Of a stretch of DNA of 64,000 nucleotides, positions 20,101 through 32,270 are shown in pieces. Below the pieces are notes generated by a model. That model saw only the letters and a program-made list of their open reading frames with translations. It was not told the origin of the DNA and made no database searches. Origin of the DNA: Auricularia sp. M13. Taxonomy: Eukaryota; Basidiomycota; Agaricomycetes; Auriculariales; Auriculariaceae. Every line of letters begins with the position of its first letter. The stretch's first letter is position 1. Both the position numbers and the translations under genes were made by a program. The DNA is taken from assembly GCA_037042915.1 (NCBI GenBank), contig CM073198.1:620001-684000 (forward strand), in the 5' to 3' direction.

Positions 20101-22197
20101 CGAGTGTCTGCGGGCCACCCGAAAGCACCTCTATTGTGTGGGGCCAACTGCGTCAGCGCGCGCAAAAAGCTGTGCGGTGGCGCATGTGTCTGACGAGCAA
20201 CAAGTCGAAGCTCGACGGCATTGCGCCAGAGGAAGACGAGGCCATGGCTCGCGCTGTGCCGGACGCAGACACGGAATCTCAGAAGGCGGCGCGAGAAACG
20301 GACGCCAGAGTGTCAAAGCGTGACGCAGTCGACCGCTCGACCTGCGCCGCGGCGGCACCAGCGTGTTCACAGTGGCCGCTATCCGGTCGCGCTCGCTCGC
20401 CGAGGGCACGAGCCCGCCCTAGGCCTGCGGAGAGTGGCTCGGACAGCGAGCAAGTAGGGCGTGCTGATGCTTGCCGGACTTCTCCAGCGCACCCGGGGCG
20501 TTCGGCGTCGCAGGGTTGTTGGCAAACCCGCGCAAATGATCGTCGTCGCTCAGGCCCAGATCGTGCCCTAGCTGGGCACGGATGGCACGCCCATCACGAG
20601 CTCTTTGCCGCGCGCGAGTTAAGCATCGCCAGTGGTGCATGATGTTGAATGATGTTCAGCATCCCTGCATGGGCACGCCCACAAGCGCGCCCACGGCTGT
20701 CTCGATTTCGGCGGGCGGGGTGGGCAGCGACGCGCACGCAGGTGAGCCCGTCCGAGATGACTTTGCGGCGGCGCTGAGCAGCGCGAGATCCTCGTACCGC
20801 ATCCACATCTTGCACCATCGCGCCCCAGGGAGCAGCCGGGCCATCTAATGCATATTCACAGATGTGGCCGAGGTTATTGATCGGCGTCGTGGCAGCAGCA
20901 CCATGCGGGGCCCGGCGTTGGAGGTGGCGGTTGCGGTTGACGACGTGACGGATGCCTTGCGTGAGAACCGAAGCGCCTTCGGCGGAGCATACGAATAGCT
21001 TGTCGCCATGTCCAGCGCGGAGCTTCGATCTGCTGTTGCGTGATAGAGGTATGACCAAATATTCACTGCTGGCCTGCGTAGTGTGTGCTGCCTCTGGAAC
21101 TGCTGCATCATCGGCGCTTGTGGCCTATAAGGGCGTGCTCGCCGGGGCATGCGCGCGGGACGGCAGGGAGGGAGGTTTGAGCGCCGTGGACCGCATATGC
21201 GAGCAAGTCTGTGACTGCTCGAGCCGGCCTAGCGCAAATATCTAGTGTGTCGGCTGCCAATCGCCGGCACTGCACGTCACAGCTGAACGATACTGTAGAG
21301 CAGGCCACCCGGAGTCGAGGTCGGTGCGCGAGTGGGATGTGCAGCAAGAGGCACGACTCGAGTCGGACGCCGCATTGCGCGCGGCTCGCCTGGTCCGTCG
21401 TGGACAAATTCGAGAGGGCGATGGTCGCGACCAGCAAAGCCGCGTGTTACTCTGGCGACCGATATGGGAGGGAGTCGTGTCGTCGAGAAGAAGTTTCACT
21501 GCAGTCGTCTTGCATCGGCATATTCCTCACAAATCTCGACGCCAGCGACGAAGGCGACTCCACGGCGACTTCTGTTCCAGACACTGCGCTGTTCCGGTAA
21601 GTATGGCTACATATCGCTCGACCGCATCGCACTCTGACAGTTCGCTTTTGATGCAGCCTCAGTCGCATGCATTCATTTTCATATGCGTCAACAATCGCAA
21701 TGTCTACGACGTAGGCGACACGAGTTTGACCGGATCTCGACGAGCAGATCGAGCTACCGTAGTGGCTCTGGAGAGCCAATCTTCCATTCCTCTGCGCTCT
21801 AACACGTTGGCGCCCGTCGGCAGCACCCGCGCCTCACCGCCACCATGTCTGACAAGGAACTGCTTCCACGCTTTTGGTCTCTGCTTCACAGCTGGCAATA
21901 ATCCTGCCGGCTCTGCACGCTATCGGTTGACTTACGAATGCATCAGATTATTTTTTCCGTCGAGTTTACGACCGGACAATCGAATCGATGCTTCCATATT
22001 CTAACACGAAACTTGAAGCCCTAACAGCAACCGGAATGCAAAACCACTGTGCATCTTGTCTCTCCTCCGAGTCAAACATCGGAATCAATCCTGACCGTGA
22101 CGCGTGCGCTTGTTGTGCATTTGTTTGTCCATGGTTGAACCGACAACATCCAGCGCACCAGCCCACGCGCCCGTTGCAAAACTCTCGACGGAGCCCT
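20101..22197. other. Degenerate region, scattered coding-like fragments
   Basis: No gene can be completed. Protein-like stretches occur on the minus strand at about 20650-20850 (MWMRYEDLALLSAAAKSSRT) and 20430-20600 (LGLSDDDHLRGFANNPATPN), and on the minus strand at 21704-21898 (RPKAWKQFLVRHGGGEARVL). They lie in different frames without clear splice links. The region is probably a mosaic of decayed genes and transposon remains. Confidence 0.4.
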
Positions 22198-22519
22198 CAG
22201 GGTTGCCCACGCATCCGTGCAGCCCGCCGACCAGGAGGTTTTCTACCTACTCCGGCAGCGTGTCGTCCGGAACCCTCGAATCAGTTACTTTGGCTGCGCT
22301 GTGGTCTCGTTGCGGCAGCACGGCCGCGTTAAAGACGTGACGAGTAGCGGACAGTTCGGCATTCGGCAGCAAGAATTGATCTGGGCGACATTGTATCCTT
22401 TCATGGACGATTGTGGCTTCCTGCGTGACCGCTACGCGCCGGGCTGGACGAATACCGACAGCGTTCCGCCCGACGGAAAGCAAGAGATCGACCGCTACTT
22501 TAGGCTGTCGGGACTTTAA
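22198..22519 (+). CDS. Hypothetical protein fragment, C-terminal part
   Basis: An open frame from an acceptor-like CCCTCAG at about 22200 reads VQPADQEVFYLLRQRVVRNP, then GQFGIRQQELIWATLYPFMD, and ends at 22519 after about 105 aa. Composition is that of a folded protein. An ATG-initiated frame at 22132 could supply a first exon, but no donor joins it in phase. The family is unknown to me. Confidence 0.4.
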
Positions 22520-22546
22520 ATCAAGTTTTAATGGCCCTAGATATGG

Positions 22547-22735
22547 CTAGCACTTACTCGGCGTGTATAAAGCGGGCAGCAGTGCGGCAAAATCCCAGAA
22601 GACATGAGACGCATAGGCGGTGTAACGCACCGCGTTCTCGATAATGTCGTACTCGGTGTCTGCAGCCCAGCAAAATGCGCCACCCGACACGCGATAGGGG
22701 CTCAATATCGTCCGCCCTGTGGTCGTGTATGCCAT
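22547..22735 (-). CDS. Short hydrophobic/aromatic ORF, uncertain
   Basis: A 62-aa minus-strand frame (MAYTTTGRTILSPYRVSGGA to the stop at 22547) is rich in Ala, Tyr and Trp. It could be an exon of a membrane or secreted protein. No splice partners were established and no family recognised. Confidence 0.2.
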   Translation of the reverse strand: MAYTTTGRTILSPYRVSGGAFCWAADTEYDIIENAVRYTAYASHVFWDFAALLPALYTPSKC

Positions 22736-23164
22736 TCGCCAGGTTCTTGACGGAGAAATGCAGCAGCACTAGCATTAGCAGCCGGAACTTTGCTGTGTCG
22801 TCGGCGTCAGCTCACGATGTTCCGAATGTGCATGCAAAAAAACAGCATACCGGATGCCCAGCGCGGGCGCTGTACCTCCATTAGGCGCACAGAGTTATGG
22901 TGCCCTCAAGACGGAATTGACGGGGAGTAAGCAGGCGGGACAGCACGGTGGAACAGGTGTAGTGGCGTGGGTTGCATATAGCGACAGACAGAGCTTTGAA
23001 GAACATGCACCTGCATGCGTAAAAGACTGAAATGCCTATAGACAACTCAAGTGCGCGGTTTATATAGGTAGCGCAGGCCTCCGCGTGGCGTCGAGTGCAA
23101 CTGTGGAAATGTGGCACAGGGGATCATATGGTTTGTACATTATGTGCGTATAATCACATATGTA

Positions 23165-24300
23165 CATGGGTGGCACAATGAATCTTAGAAATAGCCGGTA
23201 CTCGCGATCCGTGGTTGTCAGAATCCCACAATCCAGTAAACCGTATTGCGAGAGCCGCGGACAAGCATTGACACGTGATTCGTAACATCGTGACGGTGTT
23301 GCTGGGACCAATGAGACCCGATCGTCGGTGCATACGGGGGAGGGATCCGTAACAGTGAATCTGCGATCGGTAATTGTCAAAAAACCAGGGCAATCTGGGC
23401 AAGTGAGAAGGATTGGGATGTGAACTCAGGAATCGGGCGGAGAGATATCAGCTGCGCTGAGGCTGGTGACGAGACGTGATGGCACAGCGCCAGTACGTAC
23501 GAGAGCCTGATAGGTCAGGTCGCGATCCGGGAGAAGCGGGAAAACCGTGGCCACTTCGCATGCGATTCGTGGTTGTCTGTGAATCGGCACGTGAGACGAA
23601 AGATCCAATGGGAGGAAAGGAGGCAGGGAGTTTTCAAATCGAGATTCGTGGTAGTGGCAAGAAAATGGCGGCGCATCGTCATGTTACCGAGGGGGACGCG
23701 CAGAAACGGCCGGAAGGGGTCGTCATAGTCTCCCGATCCAGCATGAGTACGATGGGAGACCGGTGGAATATTGAATTGCGATCCGTAGAATCGTGGTGGT
23801 GCGGGGATCGGTGAGGCGCAATCCCGTCCAGCGACGTGGCGGCGGTGCATACAAGGGCGAGATCCGTAACGGTGAATCTGCGATCGGTGATTGCCAAAGA
23901 ACTAAAGCAATCTGAGCAAGTGAGGAGGATTGGGATGTGGGCTCAGGAATCGTGCGGCGAGATCTCAGCGGCGAGATCTCAGCGGCGCCGAGACGTCAGG
24001 CAGCCCGAGTGCGTCAGATTGCGGTGCGAGTGAGAGAGCGCAGAAACGGCATGATTGTTCAGCTCGCGATCCATGGTGCGCGATACGGGAGAGCGAGAGA
24101 GCCGCCGTGGCGGCGTTGCATTGCGTCGTGGTGGTGATCCCAGCCGGAACCGTGACCGCCAGGGAAGAGTCGCAGTGGCGGTGCAGATCGGGCCGATGAC
24201 GGGATCCTAATCGGGAAACCGCGAGCTTTCGCAAATGTTGCGATGTCCCGGTATGGAAATGCCGCTCGCGGTGGTCCACGCGGGCTATCCCCGCCCAGAG
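23165..24300 (-). repeat. Interspersed GC-rich repeat, copy 2
   Basis: This is the reverse complement of copy 1, covering the two internal modules and ending near 24300. At 24270 it jumps from the end module straight to the GGTGGTCCACGCGG segment of the NUP192 5' flank, missing about 65 bases relative to copies 1 and 3. On the other side it runs further than copy 1, to about 23165, with more CCACGGATCGC-type motifs. Confidence 0.85.
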
Positions 24301-24660
24301 CCGCCCTCTCATAGCTGATGTGAGTTTGAGTTTTTATTGATTATAAGACGCTCATCTACTGTATTACTGCTTGCAGGACGGGCACAATGTGATGGAACGG
24401 ATCTATGCGTCGAACAAAGGTACGCGTATATAAGAAGTCCCATCACCACCGTGGCACTTCACAAACATAGGGAAACATACTCCCATTCCTTTCGCCAGCC
24501 GCAACGTTAGTGCAGTCTTTCGCAGCGACGCCTCCCTCTTATAGGTTTCGGAACCTGCTATCCTTGGTAAGTGTGCATTTCGCGCTCATCTTCATTTGGT
24601 TAAGCCTTTTAGGCGCTGACTCCGAGCTCGTGCGGCCGGCGTACGCCAGAGCATTCGGTC

Positions 24661-26145
24661 ATGACCACAGAAATTATCTCTGAAACATTGGCTTCTAATC
24701 TCATCGACCTGTTCCTTGTCCTTCCCACCGAGTTGCTGTGCGATTGCTTCAGGCGACTTCACCTCGCAGACCGCATCACTGTTTCGCATGTCTCCAGGGC
24801 ATGGCGCAAAATTTCATTGTCTGATCCACTCTTATGGAACCAGAATGTCGCAATGTGTCGGTACAGGAGTGCCCATACGGGGAAGCTCTATACGCTGCTT
24901 TCTCGCTCAGGACCATTACCCTTCTCGCTGACGGTGGCCACTTCATGGGCGTTCCCTTCGATCTCGCGGAACTTCTTTCGTGTGCTCTTCATCCACATGC
25001 ACCGTATGCAGCATCTCACGCTTCTATATCTACCTGCCCACAGAATTCAACTTCTATTCGAATATGACGCCCCTGTGCTAAAGACTTTTGTCTGGGCGGG
25101 GGTGGACCAAGAGTGCGCTCTACCGACTCGCTGGGGCAGAGAACGTGCTCCTCTTCTTGAAACGCTCTGGCTCAAGGCATTCACGGTGCCGCCTACACTC
25201 CAGCCTCTTGCAGCCCTTAGGTCATTCAACGGTCAGCTGGGCAGCTTCTCAGGAGGAGGAATGTCTATTTCCAGCACTTTCCCTTACCTGGAAAGCCTGC
25301 ATATCGAGTCCGTCACGCAGGATAAATTACGTTATCTGTTTGACCTGCCAGCGTCGCTGAAAGCAATTACTCTGGAGACAGACATTCATCTCCCCCCTAA
25401 CGCGGCCATCGACTATGCTCCCTTTGTTCGGTCGTGCCAGGGACTTCGAAAGTGAAGCGCTTGAGTATACAGCATGCAATGGACTTCTGGGATGCTTTGC
25501 AACTGTTTACATCGGTCACGCACGGAACATGGGAACTTCGACTGAGTAAATTTAACAGCGATGTTGTCGCAATGCGCGCATCTTCCGAATCGGCACATTA
25601 CACCGTTCACTGCCATCAGCCAGTGTCGTTGTCCCGCGAACTCCGCATCGCGGCATATCTGCGACGCATATCCTGTCTTTCGGTCGGAGCGGTGATGCTC
25701 TGGCAGCTCGAGCCTAGAGCCGTGGGATAGGTCTCTCCCGGAGCTGATCCGTCTAGAGATCTACTTCTGGGATGATTTACCGGATCTCCAAGGATTTCTC
25801 CGAACACCAGTCACCACTGGGGTGCGTCAGCCAATTCTGACTCCGCGGTTGGACGAAATTGGTTTTTTTGTGTGCGGCATGCTGCTTGGTGTGCATGACT
25901 GGATATTCCAACAATTTCCGTGCTGCTGCCGACTCTATTCTCGCATCGCGCAGGGAACACCTGTCCAGTATCACGATCACAGAGTTCGAACCCACTTCCA
26001 GGACCCTAAACCGGAGCGACCTTATTTCCCTGATGTCACTGGCAGATATTTTACGGATTATCAACTGTAAAATGGGTGAGACACAGGACTTTAGATTCGA
26101 AGACTTGTGCGGCCGCCGCTCCGGGACTACGCTCGAACAACTATG
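24661..26145 (+). pseudogene. F-box protein gene with frameshifts
   Basis: The F-box lies at about residues 15-60 (LPTELLCDCFRRLHLADRIT, then SHVSRAWRKISLSDPLLW), followed by leucine-rich segments typical of mushroom F-box proteins, which usually act as substrate adaptors of SCF ubiquitin ligases. The first frame ends at 25455, but protein-like sequence continues in other frames to 26145 (VKRLSIQHAMDFWDALQLFT, then SLEPWDRSLPELIRLEIYFW, then FRAAADSILASRREHLSSIT). That needs shifts near 25443 (GAAAG), near 25710, and at the T7 run at 25861-25867. Two are at mononucleotide runs, so assembly error is a real alternative to pseudogenisation. The intact gene at 46812 has the same architecture. Confidence 0.7.
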
Positions 26146-26528
26146 AATACTACTGGTGCGGCGAGAATAATGTATAATTAATCGTAATTTTTTCTTCTAT
26201 CATCTAAAGATTTGCATCTGGTCGGCTGTTGTACAAGCTGGAGCCACGCCATTCGCCGACACCTCAAATCAGAGGCAGGAGCGCAGCGAGGTTGCACTTA
26301 TTACTGTAACGAGGACTCAGAGAATAACGGACGTGATATCATACAATAAGCAGCGCTACGCAAACGTGCAATTCGATACGGTCCCCCACAGACACTCATG
26401 CACTAGCCGCTATACCAATTTTTGGTTTTTCGAGGATGAGTGGAAAACATGTCAACAACGGCCCGCCATTGATGCATTGATGTTGCTAGTTACAGGTGTA
26501 TCTAAATGAATCGATGGATCGAAGAAGA
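26146..26528. other. AT-richer intergenic stretch
   Basis: Nothing recognised. There are no open frames of interest; it probably holds the 3' ends of the flanking convergent genes. Confidence 0.5.
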
Positions 26529-27561
26529 TCAGTCAGCTGGAACGCCGAATGCACTGATACCAGCGAAGCATGTTACGTTCGAGTCACCACCTTGATTTTC
26601 GAGTTGCAGGACGAATGCATGATAATATGTTGGCGTCCGATGCTTAGTTGTGCCGGGGTGCTGGAGCAGGTTCATGTCGCGCGGCCACGAAGGCTCAGCA
26701 TCAGCTGAGACGCGATGGAGTCCACCCGTTGTCGCACTATAGTATTCAGCTAGTGCCACCCATTTGACGTTGGACAAGCCACGGAACGATTGGACGTCCG
26801 TCATTTCGGGAGGAATGTCGCGGTGCGGGAACTCTGCAGCAAGCCGGCGCAATTGACTGCCCGGCACGCTGACGAGGCCCCAGAGGGTGAGCTGATTGGG
26901 AGTGCAAGTTTCTGCTGAGGCAACAGAAGCACGTTTGAGGGAGACACGATCGATGCGCAATGGACGAGGCGGCGCGATCCCTAGTCGACCTCGAGTACCA
27001 GCGAAGTACCAGAGCACCCTTGGGTCAGCGAAAATTCCCAAAGCTGCTTCTGGCGCTGAAGGAGGCCCAGAGCTAGAAGCCACGGCGGCGTTTATGTGGT
27101 GGCGAAGTCCAATGCTATTGTTGAGGAGAGTGTTGGTTGGGACACGAAGTGACTGGGAAGTGAGCTCGTCGATGACCCGTGCGCCGTTTTGAAATTGAAA
27201 GTAATCGACGGCTGGGATAGCATCCGACTGAACAGACATGTGCGAGCACTGTGCCTCGGAGACGCGTCCTTCGAGATGGTAATGCGTCTCGAGAATAGCA
27301 CAAAGGAGACGTGGTCCGGCAGAAAAATCCACGCGATAACGGGGCTGATAAGTAGTACGAAAGCAATTGCCATGAGACACATGCTCTGCAGGACATCGGT
27401 AAGTCTTCCAAGGTATGTACTACCTGTGAATATGAAATTACCTGCGTGTGACCATTCTGGCGTCGTGTACCAGATATATATGGACTGCCACTGGCACCGA
27501 TGCGAGATTTTGGTGTGGCGTCGAACCATTGCGAGGAGCGGAAGCGGAGGTCAGTAGTCAT
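26529..27561 (-). CDS. Hypothetical protein with possible N-terminal TM
   Basis: A possible first exon starts at 27561 (MTTDLRFRSSQWFDATPKSR) and ends at CACACGCAG, followed by an intron of about 56 nt ending CTGCAG. Read in phase 0, the next exon is a membrane segment (MCLMAIAFVLLISPVIAWIF), but that frame stops at 27092. A second frame in the same place is open for 283 codons to 26529 and includes ARVIDELTSQSLRVPTNTLL and PPEMTDVQSFRGLSNVKWVA. Both look real, so an extra splice or a frameshift must lie around 27200-27300. Family unknown. Confidence 0.45.
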
Positions 27562-27949
27562 GGTCGGGTTCGAACAAAGAGAGTGTCGGAGTTTACGACC
27601 GGGCTATGACGCGCAGTCAACTAGTCAACCGCCGGTAGACCTATTATGCCTATTATGGACTATATGTACACCCTTCCTCAATTATTTCTACTGTAATACG
27701 GCGGGTGTGCCAGGTACGTCCAGCGTCTCCACCGCCAACATCTGTGCGGCGACTCTTGAGCAACTCTATCAGCTTTGGCAGCGGAAGAATCAACCGAACC
27801 AAGGCTGTCGGCGACCTCCAGCGCTGGCCCAGGACACCGACCCCTACCTCGACGCCATATTCCAACACGTCTGTTCGACCGTCATCGCTCGCGCTGCCGC
27901 CGCTGCTTTCCGGCCAACCCCGTTCGGCGCTGCCGTACCTGTAGCGTAG
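27560..27949 (+). CDS. Hypothetical 129-aa ORF, divergent from 26529-27561
   Basis: The ATG at 27560 begins a frame ending at 27949. It contains a hydrophobic stretch (LLCLLWTICTPFLNYFYC) and a Gln-rich, then Ala-rich C-terminus. Its start overlaps the first codon of the minus-strand gene, so the two cannot both use these ATGs with normal leaders. No family recognised. Confidence 0.3.
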   Translation: MVGFEQRECRSLRPGYDAQSTSQPPVDLLCLLWTICTPFLNYFYCNTAGVPGTSSVSTANICAATLEQLYQLWQRKNQPNQGCRRPPALAQDTDPYLDAIFQHVCSTVIARAAAAAFRPTPFGAAVPVA

Positions 27950-28098
27950 CGGTATCTCAGGTCTAGGGCGCTCATTGTTCCAATCGCAACTGCCGCTATT
28001 CTAGCTAAAGCACGGCTTCGCTGACTCGATATTATTATAATACAGTCGCACCCAGCAACATAGCATTGGATAAATATACAAAATCATCCGACTGCGCT

Positions 28099-28682
28099 TC
28101 AAATCCACTGCGGCGAGAGTTGCCGGGTATGGGGAAGCCAGAGCCAGAACCCTGAATGTACAGGATGCTCTTGCCCTCCAATGGCTTTCGTCCAGCAGAG
28201 ATCAGTGCCAGCGTGTTTGCCATCTTTGGGCACAAGCACCCATAACACAGCGTCGTCCTTCGTCAGGCATAGGTATAGATCCCCCGGCGTACCATCGAGC
28301 TTGGACGGTTCGGAAGACTGGGGCCCAAATATCGTGGTGAATCGGTACGCGATGTCCGTGCCGGGGAGGAAAAATATATCGCTACCAAATCCATTAAGCT
28401 TCTAAATTTTATAGAGTGAATGACGTACGGTTTGGTTTCCAACATCCCCTGGGCCATAGCATGGTCAACACTCTCCGAGCCGTCTCGGCCTGCGCACCCC
28501 ACGAGAACATCATCGCCCAAGAATTCCCATTGGGAATCGATAGGATTGTCGTTGAGACATTTTTCTGAGGATTTCCTTCGGGAGCTGGTCATTTCTAGTT
28601 CGATATATTGCCCAGCGACTCACCGTACTGCCAGATTTTTCAAAAGATAGAGAGATCGTGTCAACTTCGCAACCTCATCCAT
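28099..28682 (-). CDS. Hypothetical 165-aa protein, three exons
   Basis: Exons 28682-28624, 28584-28429 and 28381-28099 join in frame through two short GT-AG introns (39 and 47 nt) to give 165 aa. The protein starts MDEVAKLTRSLYLLKNLAVR. Later segments are SQWEFLGDDVLVGCAGRDG, AYRFTTIFGPQSSEP and LYLCLTKDDAVLWVLVPKDG. The aromatic-rich C-terminal part suggests a compact beta domain. There is no signal peptide or membrane segment. No family recognised. Continuity through three exons makes the gene likely real. Confidence 0.6.
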
Positions 28683-29212
28683 GGCGAGACAGTCGATGGT
28701 GGCGGATTGACATCCCATTATATGTATTGGTCGACCACCACGCGAAAAGGGAGGCTGGGGGCGACTAATCATGAGGACAACCGATAAGGTAACTCGGTGG
28801 TGGTTGAACTCGCAGATCTGGACGTGGATAATCGTGCTTTGGAGCGCGAGAGGCGATCGCGTGTCTGCTCTCCACCACCGCCTCTCAAATAACTGTAACG
28901 GCGCAAACGTTTGATTTTCACTGGAAGCAAATATACACTGCTATGAGCCCGCCTCGTCCGAGCGTATAATAGCCGTTAGCCAAGTGTGCAGAGCCAGTTC
29001 TCAGCGTGCGAGGTCGCGTATATGCCGTGTCTGGTCGATAATGCTAGAGAATAATTTCGCGTTCTTGCGCGCAAGACGGGTCACATGAAGCGAGCAAATT
29101 CGGGGTGTATTCAAGGGAAGCACCGGACACCTGGGCCAGACTACCACCGATCTCGAGCAGTTTGTGCAAGAATGAAGCGAGAAATTTCCGGATAACGCAG
29201 ACCAAGTGATGA
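28683..29212. other. Intergenic
   Basis: Nothing recognised. The stretch separates two minus-strand genes and probably carries the promoter of the 28.1 kb gene and the 3' UTR of the WD40 gene. Confidence 0.5.
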
Positions 29213-30677
29213 CTAAGACAAGCTACGACGGTGTAACCAAAACCCACAAATGCAAGCCACGAGCGCAAGCACGATACCAACGGCACGCCATGCGACAAAG
29301 CTTCCGGTCTTCCGAATAGCTGGAAAATCCGCATTCCACACTTGAATTATGGCAAGCGTGCCTTGTGGAGTGCGAGTACCGCACGCTACTCGGAAACCTT
29401 GATCATTGTAAGTTGCCTGACGTGCATCAGCGCACGAGTATGGTAAGATATTGGCAAACTTACTGCAAGGGCACTAATGGGCCAGCCGTGATGGACTACG
29501 CATTTTGAGCGTGTGTGCATGGGGAAAGACAAGGAAGACTTACGCTTAGGTTTGAGAATGACTATTCCCGCGTCAGACTGCGAAGCCTTGATTTCCCGAA
29601 TGCTCCTGAGTATAACCTTGCCGTCCTCGGTGCCGTGTATCAATGCATGGCCGTTGTGAACAAGCAGGCAAGGCATGTGAACGAGACCGCTGTGTCTGTG
29701 TGCTCCGGCGAAAAAGTTCGTTTCCGTGTCGTAGAGCTCGATTCGGCCACGAGCATAAGAAACGGCAGCTAGCGATCCAAAAAACGCGGCATCGACTCTA
29801 ATCAAAATATCAGCCCCAATGGAGGGACCAAACACCACCAGAGAAGCAACGTTACCTTGGATCTTGCCCTTGGCACGATATCTCTCTGATCCGTGCCCCC
29901 TTTTCGATATCCCAAAGGCTACGAGCGATGAGTAAAGTGAAAATGGAAAGTTGTGATCAACTGACACAAAGGGGTGATGCGTGTACGCGACAGCGAATTG
30001 GGATTTGTTCAGCCAATATAGCCCTGTCACGGTGAAGTGCTGAGGTGCGGGGCGCTTGCCACTGCCAGGGGTGACGGAGCATGCATGTTGCAGTTGCTTC
30101 CTCCGTTTCCAGTCATTCCCGTGCCCTGATGACAGCCAATGAGGTTTGCGTAGTGAAAATATCATTTGCTCTCGAAAACTGACCTGGGGTATTCCAGAGC
30201 ACGAATCCATTGTCGCTGGCCGTGAGCAATTGACGGTTTGCTTCGCTGTATGCCATGCAGTGGATTAACGATGGATGGTCCGGGAATGTGCACACGTCGA
30301 TCTGTGCGATGCATCACATTGAGGACGAGATGAGGTGAACGATTCATGCTCACTGTGCTAGTTCCTTCGTCCCGCGTGAGGGATGTGAGCGTGCCATCCC
30401 GCCCGGCCACCACCAGCCCAATATCCAGCCATAGCACCTGCGAGAGACCAAACTTCATCTCGAATGCGTATTCATGAGGTACTGGCGTAATGTCGTTCCC
30501 GAGATTCCAGACTACGAGATATGCCGAAAATTCGGAATCTCGATTGCCAGGTTCGACCTGGTGGCCGGCATCGATTGACGCGATATGTCGACCAGTGGGA
30601 CTGAATGCCAGCGAGACAACTGCATCGCGATGGAATTGGGAAAAGAACTGGTCGGTCTCGTATTTGGCAGAGGGCAT
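29213..30677 (-). CDS. WD40-repeat protein with C-terminal membrane anchor
   Basis: Six exons (30677-30354, 30301-30184, 30125-29856, 29795-29544, 29495-29464, 29416-29213) join in frame to give 399 aa. WD40-type strands are visible as HRDAVVSLAFSPTGRHIASI, LVVWNLGND, LLTASDNGFVLWNTP, AAVSYARGRIELYD, LIHGTEDGKVILRSI and LAIIQVWNADFP. These fit one seven-bladed propeller, the usual WD40 scaffold for protein contacts. The last exon ends with a hydrophobic segment (AVGIVLALVACICGFW) and then HRRSLS, which suggests a tail-anchored protein with the propeller in the cytosol. Introns are 46-60 nt. The junction at 29795 uses an AGAG acceptor and is the least certain. No breaks were found. The partner is unknown. 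Confidence 0.8.
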
Positions 30678-31424
30678 TGGGGGACGTCGGTGGTGGAAGG
30701 AGAGGGCCACACGTGCCAGCCGTTTTATTGTGGTGAGGACAAAGACGTTTATCCGCGGATATTCCGTGGCACGCACGGTCACTGGAACGAACGCCACTTG
30801 CACCGCAGGAAACGTACGCATTGATTCCGAAAAGGATACGCAGAAAAATGTCCCCAAAATGCAACTCGTTCGAATGTCGTCCGCGACTGCACGGCACCCG
30901 TTCGCAATGACGATTCTGATCATTCTGCTTCCCGGGCAGGAGACCGAAATGTTCATAAGCAATTCACTGGGATATGTGAATATGCGGGGTCAACGAACGC
31001 AAGGCAGCGCAAGAAATTGGAAAAGGGGATCGAGGAACATTCCAGAAAGTTCGGTGCTTACTGCACGTGTCAATGATCGGCATGTCAATGATGTCAACTC
31101 CAGTTTATGTAAATCGCGGCGGAAAGGGCAGAGCCCTGAATACTTACCTAGATCTCCAGTTCTCAGATCATGCCCTACACCGGAGCTCTCATCCGCATCC
31201 GGCCATGGAGATCCAACATCTGAGCCATCTTCCTCGTCACGTGCCCACTGCGGACGGCGTGCATCACTGTGTTCTACCCAACCCTCGCATTGGGCCATCC
31301 TCGCGCACGCTTGTCACCGACGCCCACCTATTTACACCTGAAGCCGGCTCCAAGGGGTGTCGCTCCCCACTGTCTGCCATGCGGAGCGCTCTAACCTAGA
31401 TCTCCGGATATCCGGATTCCATCA
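30678..31424. other. Upstream region of the WD40 gene; one exon-like stretch
   Basis: On the minus strand, 31140-31300 reads as an acidic peptide (DEEDGSDVGSPWPDADESSG) ending at a canonical GTAAGTATTC donor. It may be a first exon of a longer WD40 transcript or a separate small gene; no acceptor joins it cleanly. Otherwise nothing is recognised. Confidence 0.35.
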
Positions 31425-31571
31425 TGTCCTCGCAGCTTGGCCGCGACCGTTTGCACTTGGAGGAGCGCGACGCGCGGCGTTGTATGGCGCTCGCTTCATT
31501 GGAGTCAAGCAAGGATTGCGCGTGTTGCAGCGCGGGCGGTGGAGGCAGCGCTGAGGCAGCGGGCTGAGCAA
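31425..31571 (+). pseudogene. N-terminal remnant of the A/B family
   Basis: The frame from 31425 (MSSQLGRDRLHLEERDARRC) resembles the segment of gene A near 14940 (MLPSQLGPDLVHFKERPLLD) and stops after about 48 codons, as the GC-rich block begins. In gene A this segment lies after the GC-rich block and here it lies before it, so the two loci differ by a rearrangement. Confidence 0.5.
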
Positions 31572-32265
31572 CTTGCGGCGCGGACGATGCGATGGAAGTT
31601 GAAGCAGCGGCGGGTGCGGCGGGCGGATGAGCGGCGGGTGGGTGCAGCGGGGAGACGAGCGAGCGCGGAGCGGACGACTGCGGGGGGCGACGGCGGCGAC
31701 GGCGCGCAGACAAGAGGCCGCGCGGGTGTCCGGATGTGCACGCGTCCAAGGGGCGCGCGCCTCGAGCCGATGCGCTGCATCCGCGACGACGAACGCGAAG
31801 ACCAACTCCACGGCCGCACTGTCGGGCAAGTCGGCACACACAAAGCGCACGCCGAAACTATGCAGCGGCGCGCCGCGCGGTGTCGAGCCCGAGAACGTGA
31901 GCGACTGGTTCGAGAAGCGCAGCCACGGCGGGCAGCGCGTCGCCCGACGCGAGCGTCGCGCCGTAGTACAGTGTACCCTGGCGCGGCCGCGCGGCACGAA
32001 TGGGCATTCGAGGCCGAGGCTGAAGGACCAACCTGGCGGGATACGCGTGCGGGCGACGGCAAGAAGGACGGCAGAAGCGGGCGTGCGCGGGAAGATGGTC
32101 AGGCGGGCGGCGGGAAGACGAAAGGGCGGACGGCGGGCGCGGCGGGCAGACAAGCGGCGGGAAGACGACTGCGCGCAGACGAGCGCCGAGAAAACCAACG
32201 GTGGGCAGACGAGCGGCGGGCAGAAGAGCAGGCAAAAGCGTAACGGCCGATGTTTTCGCCTGTTA
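31540..32265 (+). repeat. GC-rich, G-skewed minisatellite, second block
   Basis: Degenerate units like those at 14215-14640 (GCGGCGGGCGGATGAGCGGC, GGGCAGACGAGCGGCGGG). Spuriously long open frames on both strands come from the composition. It sits directly upstream of gene B. Confidence 0.8.
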
Positions 32266-32270
32266 AGCAT

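Noticed and set aside
27092-27529. Separate one-TM protein gene
   Set aside because: It overlaps the 283-codon frame of the same strand; more likely one gene with an unresolved splice, so it was not listed twice.
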